DNA of 64,000 bases from Sepiola atlantica (Eukaryota; Mollusca; Cephalopoda; Sepiida; Sepiolidae), in contig OY744523.1 of NCBI GenBank assembly GCA_963556195.1, forward strand, positions 81,494,480 through 81,558,479, given 5' to 3'. This document shows positions 28,243 through 38,120 of this stretch, piece after piece; the first letter of the stretch is position 1, and every line of letters starts with the position of its first letter. A program made the translations under genes and the position numbers. The notes below the pieces were generated by a model. It was not told where the DNA came from and did not search any database. It saw only the letters and a list, made by a program, of their open reading frames with translations.

Positions 28243-30414
28243 CAACGTGTTTTTCATCAACATTCAACAATAGTAATCTTAACCTTCTTATTTGATAATT
28301 CCATGTTGTAAAGACATGACATCATGAAATCGAGTGAAAACCGACTCGTGCAACGTGTTTTTCATCAACATTCAACAATAGTAATCTCAACCTTCTTATT
28401 TGATAATTCCATGTTGTAAAGACATGACATCATGAAATCGAGTGAAAACCGACTCGCGCAACGTGTTTTTCATCAACATTCAACAATAGTAATCTTAACC
28501 TTCTTATTTGATAATTCCATGTTGTAAAGACATGACATCATGAAATCGAGTAAAAACCGACTCGTGCAACGTGTTTTTCATCAACATTCAACAATAGTAA
28601 TCTCAACCTTCTAATTTCATACATCCATGTTGTAAATACATAACATCATTACTTCGAGTGAAAATCGACTCGCGCAAGGTGTTTTTCATCAATATTCAAC
28701 AATAGTAATCTCAACCTTCTCATTTGATAATTCCATGGTGTAAAGACATGACATCATGAAATCGAGTGAAAACCGACTCGTGCAACTTGTTTTTCATCAA
28801 CATTCAACAATAGTAATCTCAACCTTCTAATTTCATACATCCATGTTGTAAATACATAACATCATTAATTCGAGTGAAAATCGACTTGCGCAACATGTTT
28901 TTCATCAATATTCAACAATAGTAATGTCAACCTTCTTATTTGATAATTCCATGTTGTAAATACATGACATCATGAAATCGAGTGAAAACCGACTCGCGCA
29001 ACGTGTTTTTCATCAACATTCAACAATAGTAATCTCAACCTTCTAATTTCATACATCCATGTTGTAAAGACATGATATACATTAATTCGAGTGAAAATCG
29101 ACTCGCACAACGTGTTTTTCATCATAATTCAACAATAGTAATCTCAACCTTCTTATTTGATAATTCCATGTTGTAAAGACATGACATCATGAAATCGAGT
29201 GAAAACCGACTCGCGCAACGTGTTTTTCATCAACATTCAACAATAGTAATCTCAACCTTCTTATTTGATAATTCCATGTTGTAAAGACATGACATCATGA
29301 AATCGAGTGAAAACCGACTCGCGCAACGAGTTTTTAATCAACATTCAACAATAGTAATCTCAACCTTCTAATTTCATACATCCATGTTGTAAAGACATGA
29401 TATCAATTATTCGAGTGAAAATCGACTCGCGCAACGAGTTTTTAATCAACATTCAACAATAGTAATCTCAACATTCTAATTTCATACATCCACGTTGTAA
29501 AGACATAACATCATTAATTCGAGTGAAAATCGACTCGCGCAACATGTTTTTCATCAATATTCAACAATAGTAATCTCAACCTTCTTATTTGATAATTCCA
29601 TGTTGTAAAGACATGACATCATGAAATCGAGTTAAAACCGACTCGTGCAACGTGTTTTTCATCAACATTCAACAATAGTAATCTTAACCTTCTCATTTGA
29701 TAATTCCATGTTGTAAAAACATGACATCATGAAATCGAGTGAAAACCGACTCGCGCAACGTGTTTTTCATCAACATTCAACAATAGTAATCTTAACCTTC
29801 TTATTTGATAATTCCATGTTGTAAAGACATGACATCATGAAATCGAGTGAAAACCGACTCGTGCAACGTGTTTTTCATCAACATTCAACAATAGTAATCT
29901 CAACCTTCTTATTTGATAATTCCATGTTGTAAAGACATGACATCATGAAATCGAGTGAAAACCGACTCGCGCAACGTGTTTTTCATCAACATTCAACAAT
30001 AGTAATCTTAACCTTCTTATTTGATAATTCCATGTTGTAAAGACATGACATCATGAAATCGAGTAAAAACCCACTCGTGCAACGTGTTTTTCATCAACAT
30101 TCAACAATAGTAATCTCAACCTTCTAATTTCATACATCCATGTTGTAAATACATAACATCATTACTTCGAGTGAAAATCGACTCGCGCAAGGTGTTTTTC
30201 ATCAATATTCAACAATAGTAATCTCAACCTTCTCATTTGATAATTCCATGGTGTAAAGACATGACATCATGAAATCGAGTGAAAACCGACTCGTGCAACT
30301 TGTTTTTCATCAACATTCAACAATAGTAATCTCAACCTTCTAATTTCATACATCCATTTTGTAAATACATAACATCATTAATTCGAGTGAAAATCAACTC
30401 GCGTTACGTGTTTT

Positions 30415-30614
30415 NNNNNNNNNNNNNNNNNNNNNNNNNNNNNNNNNNNNNNNNNNNNNNNNNNNNNNNNNNNNNNNNNNNNNNNNNNNNNNNNNNNNNN
30501 NNNNNNNNNNNNNNNNNNNNNNNNNNNNNNNNNNNNNNNNNNNNNNNNNNNNNNNNNNNNNNNNNNNNNNNNNNNNNNNNNNNNNNNNNNNNNNNNNNNN
30601 NNNNNNNNNNNNNN
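30415..30614. other. Assembly gap (200 N)
   Basis: Exactly 200 undetermined bases lie inside the satellite array. The round number indicates a placeholder, so the true array length is unknown. Confidence 0.98.
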
Positions 30615-31112
30615 TCATCAACATTCAACAATAGTAATCTCAACATTCTAATTTCATACATCCATGTTGTAAATACATAACATCATTAATTCGAGTGAAA
30701 ATCGACTCGCGCTACATGTTTTTCATCAATATTCAACAATAGTAATCTCAACTTTCTTATTTGATAATTCCATGGTGTAAAGACATGATATCATGAAATC
30801 GAGTGAAAACCGACTCGCGCAACTTGTTTTTCATCAATAGTAATCTCAACCTTCTAATTTCATACATCTATGTTGTAAATACATAACATCATTAATTCGA
30901 GTGAAAATCGATTCGCGCAACGTGTTTTTCATCAATATTCAACAATAGTAATCTCAACCTTCTTATTTGATAATTCCATGTTGTAAAGACATGACATCAT
31001 GAAATCGAGTGAAAACTGACTTGCGCAACTTGTTTTTCATCAACATTCAACAATAGTAATCTCAACATTCTAATTTCATACATCCACGTTATAAAAACAT
31101 AACATCATTAAT

Positions 31113-31340
31113 GCTAAATACGTACCTATCGCCGCCCTGGTGCAGATGTTAAATATGTACCTATTGCCGCAACGGTGTGCATACTACATATGTACCTATT
31201 GCTGCGCAAGTGCGAATACTAAGTATGTACATATCTATATTCGTACCTATCGCCGCCGTGGTGCGCATACTATATACTTACCTATCTCTGCAAGGGGGCC
31301 CATACTATATATGTACCTATCTTCAGCCGATTTCGCATAT
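31113..31340. repeat. ~35-bp minisatellite, right flank of satellite
   Basis: About six degenerate copies of the same unit as at 4041-4373 (GCTAAATACGTACCTATCGC and variants). It starts immediately after the last partial 108-bp monomer. Confidence 0.85.
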
Positions 31341-31429
31341 GTAAGAACTCATATTAATGGGCTCCTGCTGTGTCAGAAAAACAAAATAGTGATCAATCAA
31401 GTATTGTCAATATCATAAATATAACTATT

Positions 31430-31795
31430 TTTAGTTAAAAAAAGAGAAATATAAATTTTTTTTGCCACCGCCAAGAAAATTTTGTTTTTCATCCTCCCCG
31501 ATACCTAGAAATAAAAAATATTTCTAAAAGAAAAAAGAAAAAAATTTTTTTGACCCCCACCCACCCAAATTTTTTTTCCCCACCATACATAGAAATATTT
31601 TTAGCTTAAAAAAGAAAAAAAACAAACATTTTTTATCACCTCCCCCCAATTTTTTTTATCCTCCCCCATACATATAAATATTTTTAATGAGAAGAAAAAA
31701 AAAAATTTTTTTGACCCCCCCACAAAAAAATATTTTTTTTACCCACCCCATACATAGAACAATTTTTAGTTTAAAAAAAAACAAAAAAACGAATA
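31430..31795. repeat. A/T/C homopolymer minisatellite, diverged
   Basis: About four copies of a unit with a CCCCACCATACATAGAAATA-like core, a short AAAAGAAAAAA tract, a T run and a C run. It is a diverged relative of the better-preserved arrays at 35270-36735 and 55550-56935. Confidence 0.7.
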
Positions 31796-32150
31796 TTTAG
31801 AAAATCAAGGAGGACTCCAGAGCTAAAATCAGTCTTACCGATTCCCATCCTTTTCATCTGCAAAATAGTCCAAAGGGGAACGAAGATGGCATTAAAATAT
31901 CATCTAAACTTATCACTACACTAGCTCTATCTAGGATATTGAGCACTTTTCTCCCGGACAACGCTGAGTACTTAGAAAATCAAGGAAACATCAGGAGCAC
32001 TACTAAAACCACTCTTACCGATTCCTCTTCCTTTTCATCTGCACAATAGGCCGACAAGATGCTGTTAAAATATTATACACACCTATCACTAAAGTAGCTC
32101 TATCTAGGACATTGAGCACTTTTCTCCCTGACAACGCCGAGTACTTTGAA
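31796..32150. repeat. ~175-bp tandem duplication
   Basis: Two copies, starting near 31796 and 31972, share TTAGAAAATCAAGGA, CTCTTACCGATTCC, TTTTCATCTGCA, TAGCTCTATCTAGGA and TTGAGCACTTTTCTCCC in the same order. A third copy starts near 32142 and runs straight into the next minisatellite. No coding frame is conserved. Confidence 0.8.
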
Positions 32151-32600
32151 AATCCTATACTATGGAAGCGCCGCTGGAGCCTATACTGCAGAAGTACCCC
32201 CCTGTCTCTATACTGCAGAAGCTTCCGGGTCCTATATTGTAGAAGCACCACTTGTCCCTATTCTACAGAAGCCTCCGGGTCCTATATTGTAGAAGCACCC
32301 CCGGTGCTGGGTCCTATACTGTAGAAGCACCCCTGGTCCCTATACAGCATAAGCACCCATGGTTCCTATTCTGCAGAAGCATCCGGGTCCTATATTGTAG
32401 AAGCACTCCCAGTACTGAGTCCTATACTGTAGAAGCACCCCCGGTCCCTATACTGTAGAAGCACCCCTGGTCCCTATACTGCAGAACCCCTTGGGTTCTA
32501 TACTGTGGAAGCGCCCCCTCACCCCCCCCCCCCCTGGTGTAGAAGCACCCCCCGGTCCCTATACTTCAGAAGCCTCCGGGTCCTATATCGTATAAGCATC
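32151..32600. repeat. Minisatellite with CTATACTGTAGAAGCACC core
   Basis: About fifteen imperfect copies of a 26-37 bp unit built on CCTATACTGTAGAAGCACCC with a GGTC/GGGTC spacer. The same CATACTGTAGAAGCACC core recurs in a different 35-bp context at 39066-39560. Open frames across it are repeat artefacts. Confidence 0.85.
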
Positions 32601-33433
32601 GCTGGTGCATTACATCAGGATGAAGATGTTGATAACCCACTCCCGCCCCCACCCAAAAAATCCCCCCTCGCCCCAAACAATTATTTTTATTTTAAAAGAA
32701 ATAAGTTTAGGTTGCTAGGTGCGGATGTGATTGAGCAACCCTTGTTTCACTGTTATTGATACATCCGGACAGAAGTTATGGGATTACCAGATACAAACGG
32801 ACAGAATTTAGGGCAAGACCGGGTACATCCGGCAAGGGATTATGGGGAATGTTCAGTGAGTCAGCATTTTTATCAAGTTTTTACATAAATACATTGGCTG
32901 ATTTCCAAATTACTACTAAATAACATTGAAAAAGCTTGAAAAAACTAGACACGCTGCCGAAAACTGGCCCCGTTGACCCTCAGCAAATTTTTGTTGTTGT
33001 TGTAATTTTGAGATATTATGATCCCAGGTGTTGTCCGGTCCTAAAGATATCAACTTGTTGACAGTTTGCCGAGTAGTTTTTGAGGAGTAGCTGAACATAG
33101 AGACAGACAGACAGACAGACAACTGCCCTTTGTATAATAGACTAGCATAGGGAATAGACAAGTGGACGACCCTCGACCCCCTTCCCAACCCACCTTTTTG
33201 GCCTTGTGTTACATCTTTTAAATTGCAAATATTAATTTTAAGATAAATAAATAGTTTAAGTAAGATTCTTGACACGTTTTCCGTTAAATTACGTTCTTCT
33301 TTGTTTATATGTAATCTGATGTTATTTAATGTGATCTAATGTAAATTAATTGATTCATAGAAATGAACGCTCACCCGTAAACCGATGGAGCTCCAGTCAT
33401 ATTTCTTGGGTGGGTAGACATTGATTTTCTTTG
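32601..33433. other. Unassigned DNA with GACA microsatellite
   Basis: Contains a GACA microsatellite (33098-33121) of the type that often trails invertebrate retroelements. At 33360-33430 it holds a diverged copy of the leader of the 3-kb tandem unit (AATGAACGCTCACCCGTAAA and TGGGTGGGTAGACATTGATT). No gene is recognised. Confidence 0.5.
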
Positions 33434-33810
33434 TTTCTAACCAAAAATATTCTTAGTTGAAAACAGAAAAAAAAACAAAAAAAAACATTTTTTACACCCC
33501 CGTCACCAATTTTTTATTTCATGAATGTTAATATTTTCTGTTAGAAACAGAAGAAAATTTTTTTTTAAACTCCCATAGAAACATTTTTTTATCCATGGAT
33601 AGGTAAAAAAATTTTTACCCCCCCAATTTTTTTTTACCCTTCCCCATGAATAGTAATATTTTCAGTTAACAAATAAATTTTTTTTTTTTACCCCCCCCCC
33701 CCATAAAAATTTTTTTTTTTTACCTGTGAAAGGTAAAAAAAAAATTTTGGATAGAAATATTTTCAGTTAGAAAAAGAAAAGAAAAAAATTTTTTTTACAC
33801 CCCCCCCAAA
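33434..33810. repeat. A/T/C homopolymer minisatellite
   Basis: Four to five copies of a ~90-100 bp unit with a TAGTAATATTTTCAGTTA-like core, then poly-A, poly-T and C runs of 7-10. Confidence 0.8.
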
Positions 33811-34170
33811 TAAAATCCTCTCACGATGACGTCACTCACGGAAATAACCGGAAGAATGAGTCAGCAATTTAGTTTTCCAAAATGGTTACTGATTTACTAA
33901 TGGCTAGGATATGCCTTGTTTACTTTTAATTTACAGTAGAAAAGATTCTCTTAATAACGTAATGTAAATAATGACTGAAAACTGAAAAAAAATCCTCTCA
34001 CGATGACATCACTTCCGGAAAGAACCGGAAGGTTGAGTCAGTAATTTAGTTTTCCAAAATGGTCACCGATTTACTAATGGCTCGGATATGCCTTGTTTAC
34101 TTTTGTAATGAAAATGAAGAATTATTATGCGAAAAGAAATCCTCTCAAAATGACGTCACTTTCGAAAGGA
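33811..34170. repeat. ~177-bp repeats containing TGACGTCA
   Basis: Two copies and a partial third carry CCTCTCACGATGACGTCACT, then CCGGAAG, AGTCAGCAATTTAGTTTTCC, GGATATGCCTTGTTTACTTT and AACGTAATGTAAATAATGA. Perfect TGACGTCA sites are at 33827 and 34151; a mutated one (TGACATCA) is near 34002. Confidence 0.8.
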
Positions 34171-34179
34171 TGACTTTGC

Positions 34180-34618
34180 AATTTTAACAGTATTTATTTA
34201 CTCCTCGCCAGGAGTTAGGCACAAGGCAGTGTTATCTTACTCCCACAAGTAAGATGTGACCCAAGGTCAGGTCGAAAAAAGTGGGGTCTGAAAAGCCAGC
34301 ACCCGAGAGGTGAGCACTCTGGCCATTAAAAATTGCCTGGGCAGCCTCGTCGGCATTCCCCGGTAGGGGCGTCTCAGGCAGTAAGCAATAAATTTACTCC
34401 TCCCCAAAGAGGGGAGGCGAAGCCTGGGAGGGTGGACCTCCTAGAACTGCACAGGACAGACCCATAGACCGGCGTAAATGAAGACCCGAATGCCAAGACA
34501 ATACCAGTGAAGACTCGAAAGCCAAGACAATACCAGTCTATGGCGTTCAGTATCCATCGGAACAGATACTACACTTTGATCTTAGCCAAAAGGCCGAGAA
34601 AGACTTGAAATTTTAACA
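34180..34618 (-). mobile_element. U2-headed SINE, full copy with target duplication
   Basis: The element (34190-34608, about 419 bp) lies between two copies of AATTTTAACA (34180-34189 and 34609-34618). On the minus strand it begins with the 5' part of U2 snRNA (CTCGGCCTTTTGGCTAAGAT, then the GTGTAGTATCTGTTC branch-site recognition region). It then departs into a non-U2 body with a CTGGTATTGTCTTGGC motif (repeated twice), a GC-rich hairpin-like segment (CTCCCAGGCTTCGCCTCCC) and an end reading GGCGAGGAGTAAATA. The unoccupied site is visible at 54441-54450 in the related unit. No tRNA-type A or B box was noticed, so its transcription is unexplained. Confidence 0.85.
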
Positions 34619-35128
34619 ATAATCGCCATTGGAAGTATGGTTGAGAAAACACGCTGGTTGATGAAGAAAATGGCTTTAATTAATTGTATGAATAATTTTT
34701 ATTTATATCACCTTATCGAAAAATATTGTAAATACATATGTAAACTTGATAATAGCAGTTATAAGTGTATATTTGTAAATATGAATTTAATTGAAGGTTA
34801 AAAGTAATGTATTATGTAAATGACTCAACCCGTCTAGTGTCTAAATGACGTTTACTATCGGTATATAAGGTTGTTGAAATATATGAATTTAAGTAAGATT
34901 CTTGACACGTTTTCACTTCTAATCGCCTCGTCTTGAAATTTCGTTCTTCTCTAATCTAATAATGTTATTTAATGTTATCTAATGTAAATTTAATTGATTA
35001 ATAATAGTTTCCTAATTCTACAGGTATACCAATATTATGAACGCTGACTTGAAAATCTTAATTAATTAAATGTCAATTACTCGACGGACGGACAGACAGA
35101 CAGAGAAAGTGTTCGTTATATTATAAGT
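34619..35128 (+). promoter_or_regulatory. TATA-containing segment of the 3-kb unit
   Basis: AT-rich stretch conserved in all blocks of the unit (also 37546-38120, 54451-54717 with 55095-55405, and 57951-58526). It has a TATATAAGG box at 34862 about 45 bp upstream of a conserved TTCTTGACACGTTTTCACTT segment, and a CCTAATTCTACAGGTAT splice-acceptor-like sequence near 35010-35025. It ends in a GACA microsatellite and TATTATAAGTGGACTAGCC. It could be an LTR-like or other retroelement promoter. No downstream protein is seen. Confidence 0.4.
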
Positions 35129-35269
35129 GGACTAGCCAAAATAGCCTCCCTACGGTCGTCTATTTTTGCTAGGCTGCCGCGTCGGAAATGAACGCTCACC
35201 AGTAAACCGATGGAGACTCAGTCATATTTCGTGGGTGGGTAGACATCGATTTTCTATGTTTCTAACCAA

Positions 35270-36735
35270 GAATATTTTTAGTTTAAAAACAAATAAAACA
35301 TGTTTAAAACATTTTTTTACCCACTCTCTCCAAAAGTTTTTTTCACCCTCCCCCAAGAATACTAATATTTTCAGTTTAAAAAAAAAGGTCGCCCCCGCCC
35401 CCCAAATTTATTTTTTGCCCTTATCCGTAATAGTAATATTTTCAGTTAGAAAAAGAGAAAAAAAAAAAATAATATCTACCCCCCCCACCCTAAATGTCTT
35501 TTTGTACTCTTCCCCATGAATAGTTATATTTTCAGTTAGAAACAGAAAAAAAGAAAAAAATTTTTACCCCCCCCACCCCAAAAAACAGAAAAGATATTTG
35601 TCACCCTTCCCCATGAATAGTAATATTATCAGTTAGAAAAAGAAAAAAAGTTTTTACCCCCCTCCCACCAAAATTTTTTATTTTACCCTTCCCCTATGAA
35701 TAGGAATTGTATTTAAGTTAAAAAAATAAATAAATAAAAAAATTTCCCCCCCCCCCCAAATTTTTTTTAGTTACCTTTCCCCATGAATAGTAATATTTTC
35801 AGTTAGAAAAAGGAAAAAAACATTTCCCCCCTCCCCCCCAAAATTTTTTTTTGTTACCCTTCCCCATGAATAGTAATATTTTCAGTTAGAAAAAGAGAAA
35901 AATACAAAAATTTTTTTTCCCCCCCCCACCCCCCCAAAAAAAATTTTTTGTTACCCTTCCCCATGAGTAGTAATATTTTCAGTAAGAAAAAAAAAAAAAA
36001 AAAAAAATTTTTACCCCCCCCCCCCTCACCCCCCCAAAAAAAATTTTGTTACCCTTCCCCATGAATTGGGATGTTTTCAGTTCAAAAAAAAAAAAAAAAA
36101 ATTTTACCCCCCCCCAAAAAAATTTTTTTGTTACCCTTCCCCATGAATAGTAATATTTTCAGTTAGAAAAAAAAAAAAAAAAAAAAAATTTTTACCCCCC
36201 CCAACACAAAAAAAAATTTTTTTGTTACCCTTCCCCATGAATAGTAATATTTTCAGTTAGAAAAAGAAAAAAAAAAAAAAAATTTTTACCCCCCCCACCC
36301 CAAAAAAATTTTTTTTTTGTTACCCTTCCCCATGAGTAGAAATATTTTCAGTAAGAAAAAAAAAAAAAAAAAAATTTCCCCCCCCCACCCCAAAAAAAAA
36401 AAATTTTTTTTGTTACCCTTCCCCATGAGTAGTAATATTTTCAGTAAGAAAAAGAAAAAAAAAAAAATTTCCCCCCCCACCCAAAAAAAAAAATTTTTTT
36501 TGTTACCCTTCCCCATGAGTAGAATATTTTCAGTTAGAAAAAGAAAAAAAAAAAAAAAATTTTGTTACCCTACCCCATGAGTAGTAATATTTTCAGCTAG
36601 AAAAAGAAAAAAAATTTTTTTTTACCCCCCCCCCCAAAAAAAAAAATTTTTTTTTGTTACCCTTCCCCATGAATAGTAATATTGTAAGTGAGAAAAAGAA
36701 AAAGGAAAAAACATTTTTTTACCCCATGCATAGTT
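35270..36735. repeat. A/T/C homopolymer minisatellite, main array
   Basis: About fifteen copies of a ~90-100 bp unit: GTTACCCTTCCCCATGAATA, GTAATATTTTCAGTTAG, AAAAAGAAAA, poly-A of up to 20, poly-T, and C runs of 7-13. The complementary strand carries runs of seven or more G beside GGGGAAGGG. Frames in this array (Phe/Lys/Pro-rich) are artefacts. Homopolymer lengths are likely inaccurate. Confidence 0.9.
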
Positions 36736-36756
36736 AAAATAATGTAACCAAATTAG

Positions 36757-36835
36757 TAGGCGCCTCGGTCATATCAAAGAACTAATGTTTAAATATGCTA
36801 TTGAAGGCGCCTACGTCATATCAAAGAACCAGTTT
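36757..36835. repeat. GTAGGCGCC inverted repeat
   Basis: GTAGGCGCC and GGCGCCTAC face each other about 40 bp apart. Each is followed by a direct GTCATATCAAAGAAC. The same structure recurs near 38832, 54147, 56967 and 60813, always between the homopolymer array and the TGACGTCA repeats. Confidence 0.75.
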
Positions 36836-36949
36836 TGTTATTTTTCCAAAACGGTTACCCATTTAGTAATGGCCGAGATATTTGTTGCTTAACTTCCTAT
36901 TTACAATAAAACACCTTTGCTTATAAACGTGATGAATGTAAAGACTGAT

Positions 36950-37335
36950 AATGTGAAAAGATCCTCTCAAAATGACGTCACTTCCGCTCTAACCGGAAAG
37001 ATGATTCAGCAATTTACTTTTCCTAAATGGTCATCGATTTACTAATGGCTCGTATATGCCTTGTTTACTTGTAATTTATAGTAAAAAAACATTCTCTTAA
37101 CAACGTAATGTAAATAATGAATGAAAACTGTGAAAAAATCCTCTCACGATGACGTCACTACCGGATAAACCGGAAGTATGAGTCAGCAATTTAGTTTTCC
37201 TGAATGGTCACCGATTTACTAATAGCTCGGATATGCCTTGTTTACTTTTAACATTTAGTAGAGAACATTCTCTTAACAATGTAATGTAAATATTGAATGA
37301 AAACTGTGAAAAAAATCCTCTCACAATGACGTCAC
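36950..37335. repeat. 177-bp repeats containing TGACGTCA
   Basis: TGACGTCA lies at 36973, 37150 and 37327, exactly 177 bp apart. Each is preceded by CCTCTCA, and the first two are followed by an ACCGGAA-type ETS-like motif. This is the same family as at 33811-34170. Confidence 0.85.
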
Positions 37336-37540
37336 TAAAGAGGGGAGGAGAAGCCTGGGAGGGTGGACCTCCTAGAAATGAAAAGGACAGACCCGTAGAC
37401 CGGCGTAAATGAATACCCGAAGGCCAAGACAATACCAGTCTAGACCCGAAGGCCAATACAATACCAGTCTATGTGGTTCAGTATTCATCGAAACAGATAC
37501 TACACTTTGATCTTAGCCAAAAGGCCGAGAAAGACTTGAA
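37335..37540 (-). mobile_element. Truncated U2-headed element
   Basis: The minus strand reads the same U2 head (CTCGGCCTTTTGGCTAAGAT) and proximal body as the copy at 34190-34608. The distal part is missing, and the element joins directly to a TGACGTCACT repeat at CTCCCCTCTTT. The left target duplication is gone while AATTTTAACA remains on the right. The same junction occurs at 57543 and 61388, so one deletion was copied with the unit. Confidence 0.8.
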
Positions 37541-37545
37541 ATTTT

Positions 37546-38120
37546 AACAATAATCGCCATTGCAAGTATGGTTGAGAAAATACGCTGGTTGATGAAGAAA
37601 ATGGCTTTAATTAATTGTATTAATAATTTTTATTAATATCCCCTTATCGGAACGTATTGTGAATAGATATGGAAACTTGATAATAGCAGTTACAAGTGTA
37701 TATTTGTAAATCTGAATTTAATGGAAGGTTAAAAAGAATGTATTATGTAAATGAGGAAGCCCGTCTAATGTCTAAACGACGTTTATTAAGGGTATAAAAG
37801 GCTGTTGAAATCTATTGATTTTAGTGTTATTCTTGCAACGTTTTCACTTCTAATCACAGCCTCGACCTGAAATTTCGTTCATTCTCCCATCTAATAAGGT
37901 TATTTAATGTTATCTAATGTAAATTAATTAATAATAATAATAGTTTCCTAATTTAACAGGTATTCAAATATTATGAACGCTTACTTGAAAAGCTTAATTA
38001 ATTAAATGTTAATTACTCGAGCACCCCCCTCCCCTATCTCTTCTGTTTACAAAAATTCCCCAGGACGGACAGACAGACAGACTGACATCCTGACAGAGAA
38101 GTGCTCGTTATATTATAAGT
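37546..38120 (+). promoter_or_regulatory. TATA-containing segment, copy A
   Basis: Same segment as 34619-35128, here with GGTATAAAAGGCTGTTGAAA (TATA at 37793), the splice-acceptor-like tract near 37950, and a GACA microsatellite at about 38064. Confidence 0.4.

Larger units (their letters stand above)
4374..31112. repeat. 108-bp satellite array, about 247 monomers
   Basis: Head-to-tail monomers of 108 bp. Each begins CATGTTGTAAAGACATGACA and contains a CpG-bearing core (GACTCGCGCAACGTG) and a nearly invariant block (CAACAATAGTAATCTCAACC). Two spacer types, CTTATTTGATAATTC and CTAATTTCATACATC, usually alternate, giving a 216-bp dimer. Higher-order periods are visible: 648 bp (six monomers, for example marked repeats near 5464 and 6111), a ~1.4-kb segment repeated 3,110 bp apart (markers 7324/10434 and 7741/10851), and blocks 4,751 bp apart (20958/25709, 21512/26263). 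Some monomers carry a 12-bp deletion (7324, 9041, 10434). Because 108 is divisible by three, frames recur in every monomer, but most copies contain a stop, so this is not coding. Confidence 0.97.
35129..38120. repeat. Complex tandem unit, copy A (2,992 bp)
   Basis: Unit start is taken as GGACTAGCCAAAATAGCCTC. Order inside: leader with GCCGCGTCGGAAATGAACGC and TGGGTGGGTAGACATCGATT; homopolymer minisatellite (35270-36735); GTAGGCGCC inverted repeat (36757-36830); 177-bp TGACGTCA repeats (36950-37335); truncated U2 element (37335-37540); TATA segment; GACA microsatellite. The next unit starts at 38121 with near-identical sequence. Confidence 0.85.

Noticed and set aside
4374..31112. CRISPR-like array
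   Set aside because: Repeats are contiguous 108-bp monomers without unique spacers, in a eukaryotic context without cas genes.
34553..34608. Functional U2 snRNA gene
   Set aside because: Only the first ~45 bases resemble U2. The Sm site and 3' stem-loops are replaced by unrelated sequence, and target duplications mark a retro-insertion.
36286..36580. Lys/Phe/Pro-rich frames on both strands
   Set aside because: Readings through poly-A, poly-T and poly-C tracts of the homopolymer minisatellite.
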